Positions 1 to 7,468 of a stretch of DNA of 12,481 nucleotides are shown piece after piece (positions within the stretch are counted from its first letter, which is position 1; every line of letters starts with the position of its first letter). The position numbers and the translations under genes are program-made. Below the pieces are notes generated by a model. It was given only the letters and a program-made list of their open reading frames with translations, was not told where the DNA came from and ran no database searches. Origin of the DNA: Aquificota bacterium. Its GTDB lineage: Bacteria > Thermosulfidibacterota > Thermosulfidibacteria > Thermosulfidibacterales > Thermosulfidibacteraceae. The DNA is taken from the NCBI GenBank assembly GCA_015494645.1, contig WGAU01000091.1:1-12481 (forward strand), given 5' to 3'.

Positions 1-2
1 AT

Positions 3-116
3 ATAAAGCAGGCCATAGAGAGGGCTTATGAGGCTGTGTCAAAGATAACATGGGATAAGGTACACTACAGGAGGGATATAGGGGCAAAGGCCCTTAGGAG
101 GCTGGGGCTTCTTTGA
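3..116 (+). CDS. purD: PurD C-terminus (phosphoribosylamine-glycine ligase), partial
   Basis: Only the last 37 codons of a gene entering from the left are present. They read in frame 3 and end at the TGA at 114-116. The peptide contains AIERAYEAVSKITW followed by HYRRDIGAKALRRL, which matches the conserved C-terminal end of PurD, where a Y-x-A-V-x-K-I-x-W segment precedes YRRDIG. PurD joins 5-phosphoribosylamine to glycine using ATP in de novo purine synthesis in the cytosol. The stop codon overlaps the TTG start of the next gene by 4 nt (TTGA), so the two are probably translationally coupled. The catalytic ATP-grasp part lies outside the window, so the call rests on the tail alone. Confidence 0.8.
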   Translation: MKQAIERAYEAVSKITWDKVHYRRDIGAKALRRLGLL

Positions 117-970
117 TTGTTGAAATCTTAGCTGCCGATAGCATGGGAGCTCGCAGTATGGCCACCTGTGTTGAGGCAGGTGGCCATCTTTTTCTTATAG
201 ATCCTGGAGTGGCTCTTGGTCCCCTCAGGTATGGTCTTCCCCCTCACAGGGCTGAGTTTGAGGCGAAGGACAGGCTCTGGAGGCGTATAGAGGATAGGGC
301 GAGAAGCGCCGATTTCATAATAGTGACCCATTACCACCACGATCATTACAATCCCGACAGGCCTGATATCTTTTTTGGTAAGGTGGTGATTCTTAAAGAC
401 TGGAAGAGGAACATCAACAAAAATCAGGCTAAGAGGGCGTCTTTGCTTCTTGAGCAGATAAGGGGCAAGGCGAAGGAGATAGTTGTGGCTGACGGAAATG
501 AGCTTGAAATTGACGGCGTGAAACTCATTTTCTCCCCTGCTCAGCCCCATGGTTATTCCAATAGATTGGGTTGTGTGGTTCAGGTACTGTTCTCCTTCGG
601 AGGTAAAAGGTTCTTGTTCACATCTGATATTCAAGGGGTTTGCTTAAGGGAGCATGCGGATTTCATAATCTCTGCTACTCCTGATGTTGTGTTTATGGAC
701 GGAGCTCCTACCTACCTTTTACCCACTAAATTTCCCAAAGCTCGGTTGGAAGAAGCCTTCGCTAATTTGACCTGTGTGATGGAGTCTTTGAGAGATACAA
801 CCTTCGTGGTGGATCACCATACTACAAGGGACGAGCATTATAGGCGTTGGTTTGAGTTATACAAGCTTGATTTTAAAACGGCGGCGGAGTTCATGGGCTT
901 TGAGAATATGTTTTTGGAGGCATGGAGAAAAAAGCTCTACAAAGATGAGGTTCGCCTTTTGGGTGACTAA
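113..970 (+). CDS. UPF0282-type metallo-beta-lactamase-fold hydrolase
   Basis: A 285-residue predicted metal-dependent hydrolase of the metallo-beta-lactamase fold. Residues 9-19 (DSMGARSMATC) and 28-43 (LIDPGVALGPLRYGLP) match the N-terminal signature of the UPF0282/COG2248 family as I remember it, a family described mainly from archaea. The metal motif is T72-H-Y-H-H-D-H78, with likely further ligands H146, D172 in TSDIQG, and a late D234-H-H236. The substrate of this family is not established to my knowledge. The TTG start overlaps the purD stop by 4 nt and has AGGAGG at 96-101. The first codons fit the family N-terminus. The 3' end overlaps the radical SAM gene by 26 nt. The fold call is firm; the biochemical role is unknown. 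Confidence 0.85.
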   Translation: MIVEILAADSMGARSMATCVEAGGHLFLIDPGVALGPLRYGLPPHRAEFEAKDRLWRRIEDRARSADFIIVTHYHHDHYNPDRPDIFFGKVVILKDWKRNINKNQAKRASLLLEQIRGKAKEIVVADGNELEIDGVKLIFSPAQPHGYSNRLGCVVQVLFSFGGKRFLFTSDIQGVCLREHADFIISATPDVVFMDGAPTYLLPTKFPKARLEEAFANLTCVMESLRDTTFVVDHHTTRDEHYRRWFELYKLDFKTAAEFMGFENMFLEAWRKKLYKDEVRLLGD

Positions 971-2105
971 GTATAATCGGTACAGTTTTGTTCCTCTTTA
1001 CTATCTTCTTGATAAATCAGGCTTTGATTTTAAAGTCTACTTTTCGGTGGATGAGCTTGAGGAGGCCGATTTTGATGTGCTTTTCTTTTCCTTTACCACT
1101 TTGTTTGCTGAAGAGACCTACAAAGTTTTAAGCAAGCTTAGATCGCAAAGAAATTTTGTCGCAGTTGCCGGAGGACCACATCCTACTGCCATGTGGCAAG
1201 AGGTCCTTCACATGGGTTTTGATGCCGTTGTAATTGGAGAGGTGGAGCCGATATGGGAAGTTTTGTGTAAGGATTTAGTTAAAAAAAACTTGAGGAGAGT
1301 TTATTCTTCTAAACTTTCGGCTTGTTTTCCTAAGTATTCCTTAAGGGCTTCTCCCTATCTATCTGCTTTGGAGATAGTGAGAGGGTGTCCCTTTGGGTGC
1401 AGATTTTGCCAGGTAAGCTACATGTTTGGTAGGAGGGTGCGATACAGGCCTTTAAAGGATGTGCTTGATGAAGCCGGGGAAATAGTTAAAAGGGGACGGC
1501 GTTTCGTTAGGTTTATAGCTCCCAATGCTCTTTCTTACCTTTCCAGAGACGGTGTTACTCCTGAGTTAGGTGGGCTTAGGAAGCTTTTTGAGGGGCTGTT
1601 GGATGTTGGTGTGGAGCAGATCTACTTTGGTTCTTTCCCTTCGGAGATCAGGCCTGATTCGGTAAATGAGAAGATTGTGAAACTTATGGCTGAGTACTGT
1701 TACAACAAAAGGGTTGTAGTGGGAGCGCAAAGTGGGAGCAACTATAGACTTAAGAAGCTCAACAGAGGACATACGGTTGAGGATGTGGAGAGAGCCGTTA
1801 CGTTTCTTAACGACTATGGTTTTGTAGTTTCTTTAGACTTTATCTTTGGTTTCCCTGAAGAGACGGAAAGTGAACTTAAAGAGACCCTTGTGTTTATGGA
1901 GAGGCTTTTGAGTAGATTCAACGTTCGCATACATGCCCATACTTTTATACCTCTTCCAGGAACACCCTATTGGGGAAAAAAGCCTTCTGAGGTTCCCAAA
2001 TGGTTTAAAAGAGTGTTGCATGGTTGGGAAAGGGATGGTCTATTAGACGGAAATTGGGCGCAGCAGGAACATGCGAGGAGGAAGCTTTGTGTGCACCTAA
2101 AGTAG
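945..2105 (+). CDS. B12-binding domain radical SAM protein, MJ_1487-like
   Basis: A 386-residue radical SAM enzyme with an N-terminal cobalamin-binding-type domain (about 1-130, including AGGPHPTA at 75-82). The SAM core follows, with the iron-sulfur motif C148-P-F-G-C152-R-F-C155 (CX3CX2C). The N-terminus MRFAFWVTKYNRYS resembles the MJ_1487 family (TIGR04013), whose reaction is unknown to me. Later segments such as VGAQSGS and FGFPEET are usual in radical SAM proteins with a B12 domain. The frame is open upstream to 852, but ATG 945 gives the family-like N-terminus and limits the overlap with the hydrolase to 26 nt. Together with the preceding UPF0282 gene it forms a pair of archaeal-type genes, which may mean a shared pathway. 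Cobalamin dependence would link it to the cbi genes downstream, but that is inference. Confidence 0.8.
   Translation: MRFAFWVTKYNRYSFVPLYYLLDKSGFDFKVYFSVDELEEADFDVLFFSFTTLFAEETYKVLSKLRSQRNFVAVAGGPHPTAMWQEVLHMGFDAVVIGEVEPIWEVLCKDLVKKNLRRVYSSKLSACFPKYSLRASPYLSALEIVRGCPFGCRFCQVSYMFGRRVRYRPLKDVLDEAGEIVKRGRRFVRFIAPNALSYLSRDGVTPELGGLRKLFEGLLDVGVEQIYFGSFPSEIRPDSVNEKIVKLMAEYCYNKRVVVGAQSGSNYRLKKLNRGHTVEDVERAVTFLNDYGFVVSLDFIFGFPEETESELKETLVFMERLLSRFNVRIHAHTFIPLPGTPYWGKKPSEVPKWFKRVLHGWERDGLLDGNWAQQEHARRKLCVHLK
2076..2081 (+). promoter_or_regulatory. Shine-Dalgarno of ispH
   Basis: A perfect AGGAGG lies 5 nt before TTG 2087, inside the last codons of the radical SAM gene. It decides the start of ispH against the more upstream TTG at 2024, which would add 21 residues not typical of the family. 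Confidence 0.75.
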
Positions 2106-2953
2106 TAGTGGCGGAGACAGCAGGGTTTTGTTTCGGTGTCAAAAGGGCGGTGAAGATGGCCTACGACGCTGCAAAAGGAGAAGGTCCTGTGTTTACTTTG
2201 GGCCCTCTTATACACAATCCTCAAGTGGTGGACTCTTTGAGAGAAAAAGGGATAGAGGTGACTTCTTCTGTTGAAGAGATTCCTGAAGGGGCTGTAGTTG
2301 TAATAAGATCTCATGGGGTTCCTGTTGATGTTTTGGAGAGGCTACAGGAAAATGACATAAGAATTGTTGATGCTACATGTCCCTTTGTTAAAAGGGCCCA
2401 ACAGATTGTGCGTTCTTTGGCAGAGGAGGGATTTTCCGTGGTGATTTTTGGAGATAAAAAGCATCCAGAAGTCAAAGCCCTGGTCTCCTATGGAATGGGT
2501 CGGGCATCAATCTATCCAGAGATACCGAATGATAAAGTGAAAATAGGAGTTGTTTCACAAACCACTCAGCTTTTAGAGAAGTTTTTGCAAGCTGTTAAGG
2601 AAATAATAGATAAGTGTCCCTTTTCAGAACTGAGAGTGCATAACACGGTTTGTCAGTCTACAGCTGAGAGGCAGAAGGAATGTAGGCAGATTGCCCGTGA
2701 GGCGGATGTTGTGATTGTTGTGGGAGGAAAAAATAGTGCAAATACCAAGAAGCTTGTGGATATAGCCCGTTCAATGGGCAAGGAAACCCATCATATTGAG
2801 GTAGCTTCTGAGTTAAGTCCCTCTTGGTTTTTGGGAAAAAGAGTGATAGGGATAACCGCTGGAGCTTCCACCCCGGATTGGATAATCTCTGAGGTGGTGG
2901 AAGAGGTGAGAAGGATGACGGGAGGTGTTGTCAATGGAAGGCAGAGTGGATAG
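2087..2953 (+). CDS. ispH: 4-hydroxy-3-methylbut-2-enyl diphosphate reductase (IspH/LytB)
   Basis: A 288-residue enzyme for the last step of the MEP isoprenoid pathway. It reduces HMBPP to IPP and DMAPP with an iron-sulfur cluster in the cytosol. The three cluster cysteines are present: C15 in AGFCFGVKRA, C98 in DATCPFV and C189 in NTVCQSTAERQ. The substrate-binding signatures also appear: IHNPQV with H43, RSHG with H76, HPEV with H127/E128, and TAGASTPDW near the C-terminus. The length is normal. The start is TTG 2087, supported by a strong ribosome binding site, so the gene overlaps the radical SAM stop by 19 nt. Its 3' end overlaps rpsA by 20 nt in a different frame. The identification is secure. 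Confidence 0.96.
   Translation: MCAPKVVVAETAGFCFGVKRAVKMAYDAAKGEGPVFTLGPLIHNPQVVDSLREKGIEVTSSVEEIPEGAVVVIRSHGVPVDVLERLQENDIRIVDATCPFVKRAQQIVRSLAEEGFSVVIFGDKKHPEVKALVSYGMGRASIYPEIPNDKVKIGVVSQTTQLLEKFLQAVKEIIDKCPFSELRVHNTVCQSTAERQKECRQIAREADVVIVVGGKNSANTKKLVDIARSMGKETHHIEVASELSPSWFLGKRVIGITAGASTPDWIISEVVEEVRRMTGGVVNGRQSG
2920..2925 (+). promoter_or_regulatory. Shine-Dalgarno of rpsA
   Basis: GGGAGG, located inside the ispH coding sequence, lies 8 nt before ATG 2934. The alternative GTG at 2925 overlaps this site and would have no proper spacer, so ATG 2934 is preferred. Confidence 0.7.
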
Positions 2954-4613
2954 CAGCATGGATATGGAAAGCTTGTACGAAGAAACCTTCAAAGAATTGC
3001 GTCCGGGGGACATAGTAAAGGGGATTGTTGTGGCAGTAACAGGGAATGAGGTAGTGGTAGATGTGGGATACAAAGCTGAGGGTATCCTTCCCTTGGAGGA
3101 ATTTGAGGAAGCTCCTAATGTTGGAGATGAGATTGAGGTGTTCGTGAGGAGCCTTGCCGGAGAAAGCGGTGTTTCCCTTTCAAAGCGGGAAGCGGATAAG
3201 AGAAGAAAATGGCAGGAAATTTTGTCAGCTAAAGAGACAGGCGAGCCTGTTGATGGAGTGATAAAAGAACGTATAAAAGGTGGATACAGGGTTGATCTTG
3301 GTCTTTTTAGCGCTTTCTTGCCACAGTCTCAAGCAGATACAAAGCCTCTTCAAGATCCTGAAGGGATAGTGGGTCTTGAATCTAAGTTTAAGGTTCTTGA
3401 CGCTTCTATGACCTCAAGGGGTCCTAACATAGTTCTGTCAAGGAGAGCTTGGCTTGAGGAGGAGTTGCAGAAAGAAAAGGAGTTTTTCTGGAGCAGGTTG
3501 GTAGAGGGGAAAGTTATAGAAGGACAGGTCAAACGTATTGTGGATTACGGTGTGTTTGTGGATTTGGGACCGGTGACGGGTTTTATGCATATATCGGACA
3601 TTTCATGGAAAAGGATAGAGCATCCATCGGAGGTCTTGAGGGAAGGGCAGCGAATCTGGGTAAAGGTGCTTTCCTTTGATCGGGAACAGGAGAAGATTTC
3701 TTTGGGGATGAAGCAACTCACTCCCGATCCTTGGGAGGATGTGGAGAGGAAGTATCCTGAGGGGTCCAAGGTCAGAGGCAGGGTGGTGAGGCTTGTTAAC
3801 TTTGGTGCTTTTGTGGAGCTTGAAGAGGGAGTTGAAGGGTTGATACACATTTCAGAGTTTTCTTGGACCAGGAGGATAAAGCATCCATCTGAAGTCCTTA
3901 AAGAAGGGGATGAGGTTGAGTGTGTGGTCATAGGGGTTAACAAGCAGGAAAGGCGTATTTCTCTTTCACTCAAGAGAATAGAGGAAAATCCATGGGATAG
4001 GGTGGAAGAAAAGTATCCTGTGGGATCGGTGGTTAAGGGAATCGTCAAAAAGATTCTCCCCAACAGGGTGATTGTGGAGCTTGAGGAGGGTGTTGAGGCC
4101 TTTGTTAATGCGGAGGATCTTGCGTGGAGTAGAAGGTTGAAGAGGCCTTCAGACTTGGTTCAGCCTAATGATGAGGTTCAGGTTAAAATACTTGAGGTGG
4201 ATGCCAGAAGGCGTCGTATCAGAGCAGGAATAAAGCAGGTGATTCCGGATCCGTGGGATGAGTTTGTAAAGCAGTGTAAGGAGGGGGATGTGGTTGAAGG
4301 AGAGGTTGTGGGTCTTACTAACTTCGGCGCTTTCGTTAAGATAAGGGAGGGAGTTGAAGGGCTGGTTCATGTTTCCCAGCTTGATGATAAAAAGGTTGCC
4401 AAGCCCGAGGATGTGGTAAAGGTGGGCGATAAGGTAAAGGCGGTGGTTACGAAGATTGATCCTAACGAAAGGCGGCTTTCCCTTTCAATAAAAGAGTACA
4501 AGCTCTTGAAGGAGAAGGAAGAGGTGGAATCTCTGTTGGAGTCTCAAACATCTCAGAGGGGTGTTTTTAAGCTTGGAGACGTTTTGAAGAGCGTACTCTC
4601 CAAGGGCAGTTAA
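2934..4613 (+). CDS. rpsA: 30S ribosomal protein S1
   Basis: A 559-residue protein with six consecutive S1/OB-fold RNA-binding domains, the same number and nearly the same length as the E. coli protein. The domains begin near residues 20, 104, 189, 275, 360 and 447. Domains 3, 4 and 6 carry the clearest S1 signatures, such as YGVFVDLG or FGAFVEL, then GFMHIS, GLIHIS or GLVHVS, then ISLGMKQL, ISLSLKRI or LSLSIKEY. Domains 1 and 2 are more divergent, as expected for the ribosome-docking domains. S1 helps load structured or weak-SD mRNAs on the 30S subunit. It starts inside the end of ispH and ends 3 nt before sppA. A promoter of its own, if any, must lie inside ispH. Confidence 0.96.
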   Translation: MEGRVDSSMDMESLYEETFKELRPGDIVKGIVVAVTGNEVVVDVGYKAEGILPLEEFEEAPNVGDEIEVFVRSLAGESGVSLSKREADKRRKWQEILSAKETGEPVDGVIKERIKGGYRVDLGLFSAFLPQSQADTKPLQDPEGIVGLESKFKVLDASMTSRGPNIVLSRRAWLEEELQKEKEFFWSRLVEGKVIEGQVKRIVDYGVFVDLGPVTGFMHISDISWKRIEHPSEVLREGQRIWVKVLSFDREQEKISLGMKQLTPDPWEDVERKYPEGSKVRGRVVRLVNFGAFVELEEGVEGLIHISEFSWTRRIKHPSEVLKEGDEVECVVIGVNKQERRISLSLKRIEENPWDRVEEKYPVGSVVKGIVKKILPNRVIVELEEGVEAFVNAEDLAWSRRLKRPSDLVQPNDEVQVKILEVDARRRRIRAGIKQVIPDPWDEFVKQCKEGDVVEGEVVGLTNFGAFVKIREGVEGLVHVSQLDDKKVAKPEDVVKVGDKVKAVVTKIDPNERRLSLSIKEYKLLKEKEEVESLLESQTSQRGVFKLGDVLKSVLSKGS

Positions 4614-4616
4614 TCC

Positions 4617-5459
4617 ATGGGAAGGTTTATTAAGGCCCTTGCTGTTTTTGTGGTTCTTTTGGCGTTATTCGTGTTATTGAACCGTCTTCGCATGAAGGCG
4701 GAGGGCTTAAAAATAGCGGTGGTAAACTTGAAAGGGACTATAACTCAGGCTGTAGCCGATGATGTTATATCCTGTTTGAAGGAAGCTTACAGCAGAGATG
4801 ATGTGGTGGGTATAATTTTGAGGATAAACAGTCCCGGAGGTGCCGTTGCACCCAGTCAGGAGGTGTACAGGTATATCCTTGAGCACCGGAAAGACAAAAA
4901 GATATACGCATCTATAGGAGTGATAGGAGCATCTGGGGCTTACTATATAGCTTCGGCATGCAATAGGGTTTTTGCCGATGAGGGCAGTTTGGTTGGAAGT
5001 ATAGGGGTTATCTTTGCCTATTCACAGATAAAGGAACTTTTGGACAAGATCGGAGTCAAGCCTGTGGTCTTAAAGTCTGGTAAGTACAAGGATGTAGGAT
5101 CTCCGTTTAGAGATATGACCGATGAGGAAAGAAAATATGTGCAGTCTTTGCTTGAGGAGATACACGCGAAGTTTATATCTGATGTGGCTGAAGCGAGGGG
5201 TAAACCTGAAGAGGATATTGCTAAGATAGCCGATGGCAGGGTGTTTACGGGATTGAGGGCCAAGGTTCTGGGATTGGCTGATGGTGTCGCTCCCTACTGG
5301 AAGGTGGTTGAAGTGCTCTCCAAGGATTTGGGCTATCGTGAGCCTCTAAAAACAGTGGTAATTGAACCACAAAAAAACATTTGGAGGCGCTTGAGAAGCG
5401 AGGCGATTTCATTCATAAAAGAGGTCAAAATGGAATTGCTGGAGGAGGGGCTAAGGTGA
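4617..5459 (+). CDS. sppA: Signal peptide peptidase SppA, short type
   Basis: A 280-residue membrane-anchored serine-lysine peptidase of the ClpP/crotonase fold (family S49) that degrades cleaved signal peptides or other membrane-associated peptides. One N-terminal transmembrane segment (about residues 5-22) is followed by the protease domain. The motif NSPGG at 71-75 is present. The nucleophile is S106 in GASGAYYIAS, and the general base is probably K158 in SGKYKD. The 52-residue separation matches, from memory, that of the Bacillus SppA Ser/Lys pair. The length corresponds to the single-domain type, not the duplicated E. coli protein. ATG 4617 follows the rpsA stop after 3 nt, with a modest AAGGG at 4602-4606. 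The stop shares four bases with the next start (GTGA). Confidence 0.93.
   Translation: MGRFIKALAVFVVLLALFVLLNRLRMKAEGLKIAVVNLKGTITQAVADDVISCLKEAYSRDDVVGIILRINSPGGAVAPSQEVYRYILEHRKDKKIYASIGVIGASGAYYIASACNRVFADEGSLVGSIGVIFAYSQIKELLDKIGVKPVVLKSGKYKDVGSPFRDMTDEERKYVQSLLEEIHAKFISDVAEARGKPEEDIAKIADGRVFTGLRAKVLGLADGVAPYWKVVEVLSKDLGYREPLKTVVIEPQKNIWRRLRSEAISFIKEVKMELLEEGLR
5441..5450 (+). promoter_or_regulatory. Shine-Dalgarno of the HU/IHF gene
   Basis: The purine run GGAGGAGGGG at the end of sppA lies 5 nt before GTG 5456. It favours that start over the internal ATG at 5465 and over the distant in-frame start at 5381. Confidence 0.65.
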
Positions 5460-5737
5460 CGAAGATGGATCTTATTGAAAGGATCTCTAAAAACTTTGAT
5501 CTTACCAAGAAGGAAGCTGAGATAGCTGTGAATACCGTTTTTGAAGCTATATCTGAGGCTCTGGACAAGGGTGAGAAAGTTGAGCTTAGGGGATTTGGTG
5601 TTTTCAAGGTAAGGGAAAAGAGAGCCCGCATAGGCAGAAACCCGAGAACAGGCGAGAAGGTGGAAGTGCCTCCCAAGAGGGTTCCTTATTTTAAGGCGGG
5701 TAAGGAGCTAAAAGAGGCGGTTAACAGAAATCAATAA
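5456..5737 (+). CDS. HU/IHF-family DNA-binding protein
   Basis: A 93-residue histone-like protein that dimerises, inserts two beta arms in the minor groove and bends DNA. The N-terminal helices (MDLIERISKNFDLTKKEAE) and the segment VELRGFGVF are standard for the family. The DNA-contacting arm reads GRNPRTGEKVEVPPKRV with the conserved Pro at the tip, followed by PYFKAGKELKEAV. From sequence alone HU and IHF subunits cannot be separated; the GRNPRTGEKV arm and PYFKAGKEL recall IHF-beta slightly more. The GTG start shares GTGA with the sppA stop, and the TAA shares one base with the next ATG. Sitting between peptidase and phosphodiesterase genes is not explained by function; it may simply be an operon passenger. 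Confidence 0.93.
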   Translation: MTKMDLIERISKNFDLTKKEAEIAVNTVFEAISEALDKGEKVELRGFGVFKVREKRARIGRNPRTGEKVEVPPKRVPYFKAGKELKEAVNRNQ

Positions 5738-6234
5738 TGAAGATCGGTGTTGTTTCCGATACCCACATTCCGATAGCGGCCCCTTCCCTTCCTGATGAGG
5801 TGCTTGGTGTATTTAGGAGGGAAGGGGTTTCCCTTATTCTTCACGCAGGGGATATGGTCACTGAGGAGGTTCTTTACGATCTTATGGCAATTGCCCCTGT
5901 TAAGGCCGTGGCAGGCAACATGGATTCTACCTATGTACGTCAGACTTACAAAAATGTGGAGATCTTTGAAGTTGCAGGTGTTAGGTTCCTCCTCACCCAT
6001 GGCTGGGGGGATCCTTACACTTTACCTGACAGAGTTTACCAAGCCTACAAGGATAAAAATGTAGATGTAATGGTCTTTGGTCATTCCCATAGACCGTGCA
6101 ATATATACAAAGAAGGAGTTTTGCTTTTTAATCCAGGTACACCTACAGACAAAGTATATGCGGAAAGAAGAAGCTTTGGGATCATCGCCGTTGAAGAAGG
6201 CTCTGTTAAGGGCTCTATTATGTTTATTGATTAG
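5737..6234 (+). CDS. Metallophosphodiesterase, MJ0936/YfcE type
   Basis: A 165-residue single-domain calcineurin-like phosphoesterase. All metal motifs are visible: D8 and H10 in SDTHIP, D39 in HAGDM, N61 in AGNMD, H88 in LTHGW, and H116/H118 in FGHSH. Characterised relatives hydrolyse phosphodiester model substrates with Mn or Ni, but their natural substrate is generally unclear. The length is normal. ATG 5737 overlaps the stop of the HU/IHF gene by one base (TAATG), with only a weak, distant purine run upstream, so it is probably translated by coupling. The last 59 nt overlap the chosen start of nfeD in another frame. Confidence 0.93.
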   Translation: MKIGVVSDTHIPIAAPSLPDEVLGVFRREGVSLILHAGDMVTEEVLYDLMAIAPVKAVAGNMDSTYVRQTYKNVEIFEVAGVRFLLTHGWGDPYTLPDRVYQAYKDKNVDVMVFGHSHRPCNIYKEGVLLFNPGTPTDKVYAERRSFGIIAVEEGSVKGSIMFID

Positions 6235-7468
6235 TTTTCCCGTCCATTCCAAGATTCTGGTGGCTCGACTGGAGGGAGTGATAAACCCTCCAGTGGTATC
6301 TTACCTTGTGAGGGCCATTGAACAGGCAGAGAAGAGCAAAGTGCCTTTGATTATAGAAATTGATACCCCCGGCGGGCTTCTTGAGTCAACAAGAGTAGTG
6401 GTTATGCGAATCCTTAACGCTTCTATTCCGGTGATAACCTATGTTTATCCCTCTGGAGCCAGAGCTGCGTCTGCTGGTCTTTTCTTGCTTGAGGCTGGGC
6501 ACATAGCTGTGATGGCGCCGGGAACCCATGCAGGTGCTGCCCATCCGGTGGCTTTTGGCCAGAGATTAAGCAAGGTTATGGGGGAAAAGGTTACCAACGA
6601 CGCAGTGGCTTTTTTAAGGAGCATAGCTTCTGAAAGAGGTCGCTACCATAGGTTCTTGGACAAGATGGTTTTAGAGAGCAAAACCCTGACTGCAAGACAG
6701 ATGTTGAAGAGGAGACTTATAAACTTCATTGCTAAAGATCATTCTGAACTTTTGCTCAAACTTTCTGAAAAGAAAGTAAGAGTTTCAGGAAAGGCTTACA
6801 CCTTCCATCGCAATGATGAACTCGTACACTTTCCCATGTCTTTCAAGGAGAAATTTCTTCACGCTATTTCTCATCCAAGCGTAGCTTATATAATGCTCGT
6901 TCTGGGATTTTACGGTTTGCTGTTTGAACTATCCAATCCTGGGCTGATATTTCCCGGGGTTGTGGGCTTTGTTCTTTTGGTGCTGGGGTTTTATTCCCTG
7001 CACGTTTTGCCTTTAAACTATGCTGGTGTTGCCTTGATACTATTTTCTTTTCTTCTTTTCCTTTTGGAGGTGAAGATAACTTCCCATGGCCTTTTGGGAG
7101 TAGGTGGAGCGGTTTCTTTCTTTTTAGGCTCTTTAATGCTATTTGATAAGGTACCGAGAGCCATGAAGCCGTCTATGAGTATCATAGTTGGCTTGACCAT
7201 TTTAACGGCGATTTTTTTCTTCTTTGTGGTTGTGGCTGGAGTCTTGGCCCTTCGTAAAAGGCCCGTTTCTGGTAGGGAAGGTCTTGTTGGGGAAAGGGGA
7301 AGGGCCAAGAGCCGTATTGTTCCTGGCTCAGAAGGTTGGGTGTTTGTTCATGGAGAGCGTTGGAGGGCTGTTTCCGACGAGGAGATAGAGGAAGGGGAAG
7401 AAGTGGAAGTAGTGGAGGTGAGGGGGCTTACCCTTAAGGTTAGGAGGATATCCGATGACTCAGCTTGA
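6176..7468 (+). CDS. nfeD: NfeD-family membrane serine protease, long form
   Basis: About 430 residues. A signal peptide (LKKALLRALLCLLISFPVHS) is followed by a ClpP-like serine-lysine protease domain with DTPGGLLEST. The nucleophile is probably S99 in GARAASAGLF and the base K138 in EKVTNDA, by analogy with the archaeal PH1510 protein. About five membrane segments follow (roughly 235-253, 257-277, 282-298, 305-323 and 334-358). The C-terminus (about 366-430) is the soluble NfeD OB-fold. The family usually cleaves or partners stomatin/SPFH proteins, but no SPFH gene adjoins. The start is uncertain: TTG 6176 (weak GGAAAGAAG upstream), TTG 6191 or ATG 6158 all keep the signal peptide. All lie inside the phosphodiesterase gene. 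Confidence 0.9.
   Translation: MGSSPLKKALLRALLCLLISFPVHSKILVARLEGVINPPVVSYLVRAIEQAEKSKVPLIIEIDTPGGLLESTRVVVMRILNASIPVITYVYPSGARAASAGLFLLEAGHIAVMAPGTHAGAAHPVAFGQRLSKVMGEKVTNDAVAFLRSIASERGRYHRFLDKMVLESKTLTARQMLKRRLINFIAKDHSELLLKLSEKKVRVSGKAYTFHRNDELVHFPMSFKEKFLHAISHPSVAYIMLVLGFYGLLFELSNPGLIFPGVVGFVLLVLGFYSLHVLPLNYAGVALILFSFLLFLLEVKITSHGLLGVGGAVSFFLGSLMLFDKVPRAMKPSMSIIVGLTILTAIFFFFVVVAGVLALRKRPVSGREGLVGERGRAKSRIVPGSEGWVFVHGERWRAVSDEEIEEGEEVEVVEVRGLTLKVRRISDDSA
7442..7447 (+). promoter_or_regulatory. Shine-Dalgarno of the thiC-family gene
   Basis: AGGAGG lies 7 nt before ATG 7455, inside the last codons of nfeD. No riboswitch-like leader can fit, because nfeD coding sequence runs straight through the start. 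Confidence 0.75.

Noticed and set aside
852..944. Upstream in-frame extension of the radical SAM gene
   Set aside because: It would overlap the hydrolase by 119 nt and adds 31 residues that do not resemble the family; ATG 945 gives the expected N-terminus.
2024..2086. TTG 2024 as start of ispH
   Set aside because: It has no suitable ribosome binding site and adds 21 atypical residues; AGGAGG with 5-nt spacing supports TTG 2087.
3545..4063. Minus-strand open frames within rpsA
   Set aside because: They are antisense shadows created by the codon bias of the repeated S1 domains; their products are low-complexity and have no recognisable domain.
5381..5455. Upstream extension of the HU/IHF protein
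   Set aside because: It lies inside sppA and adds 25 residues absent from the family; GTG 5456 has a strong Shine-Dalgarno sequence.
7300..7454. TPP or cobalamin riboswitch before the thiC-cbi genes
   Set aside because: The region codes for the NfeD C-terminal OB domain without interruption and lacks the conserved riboswitch boxes.
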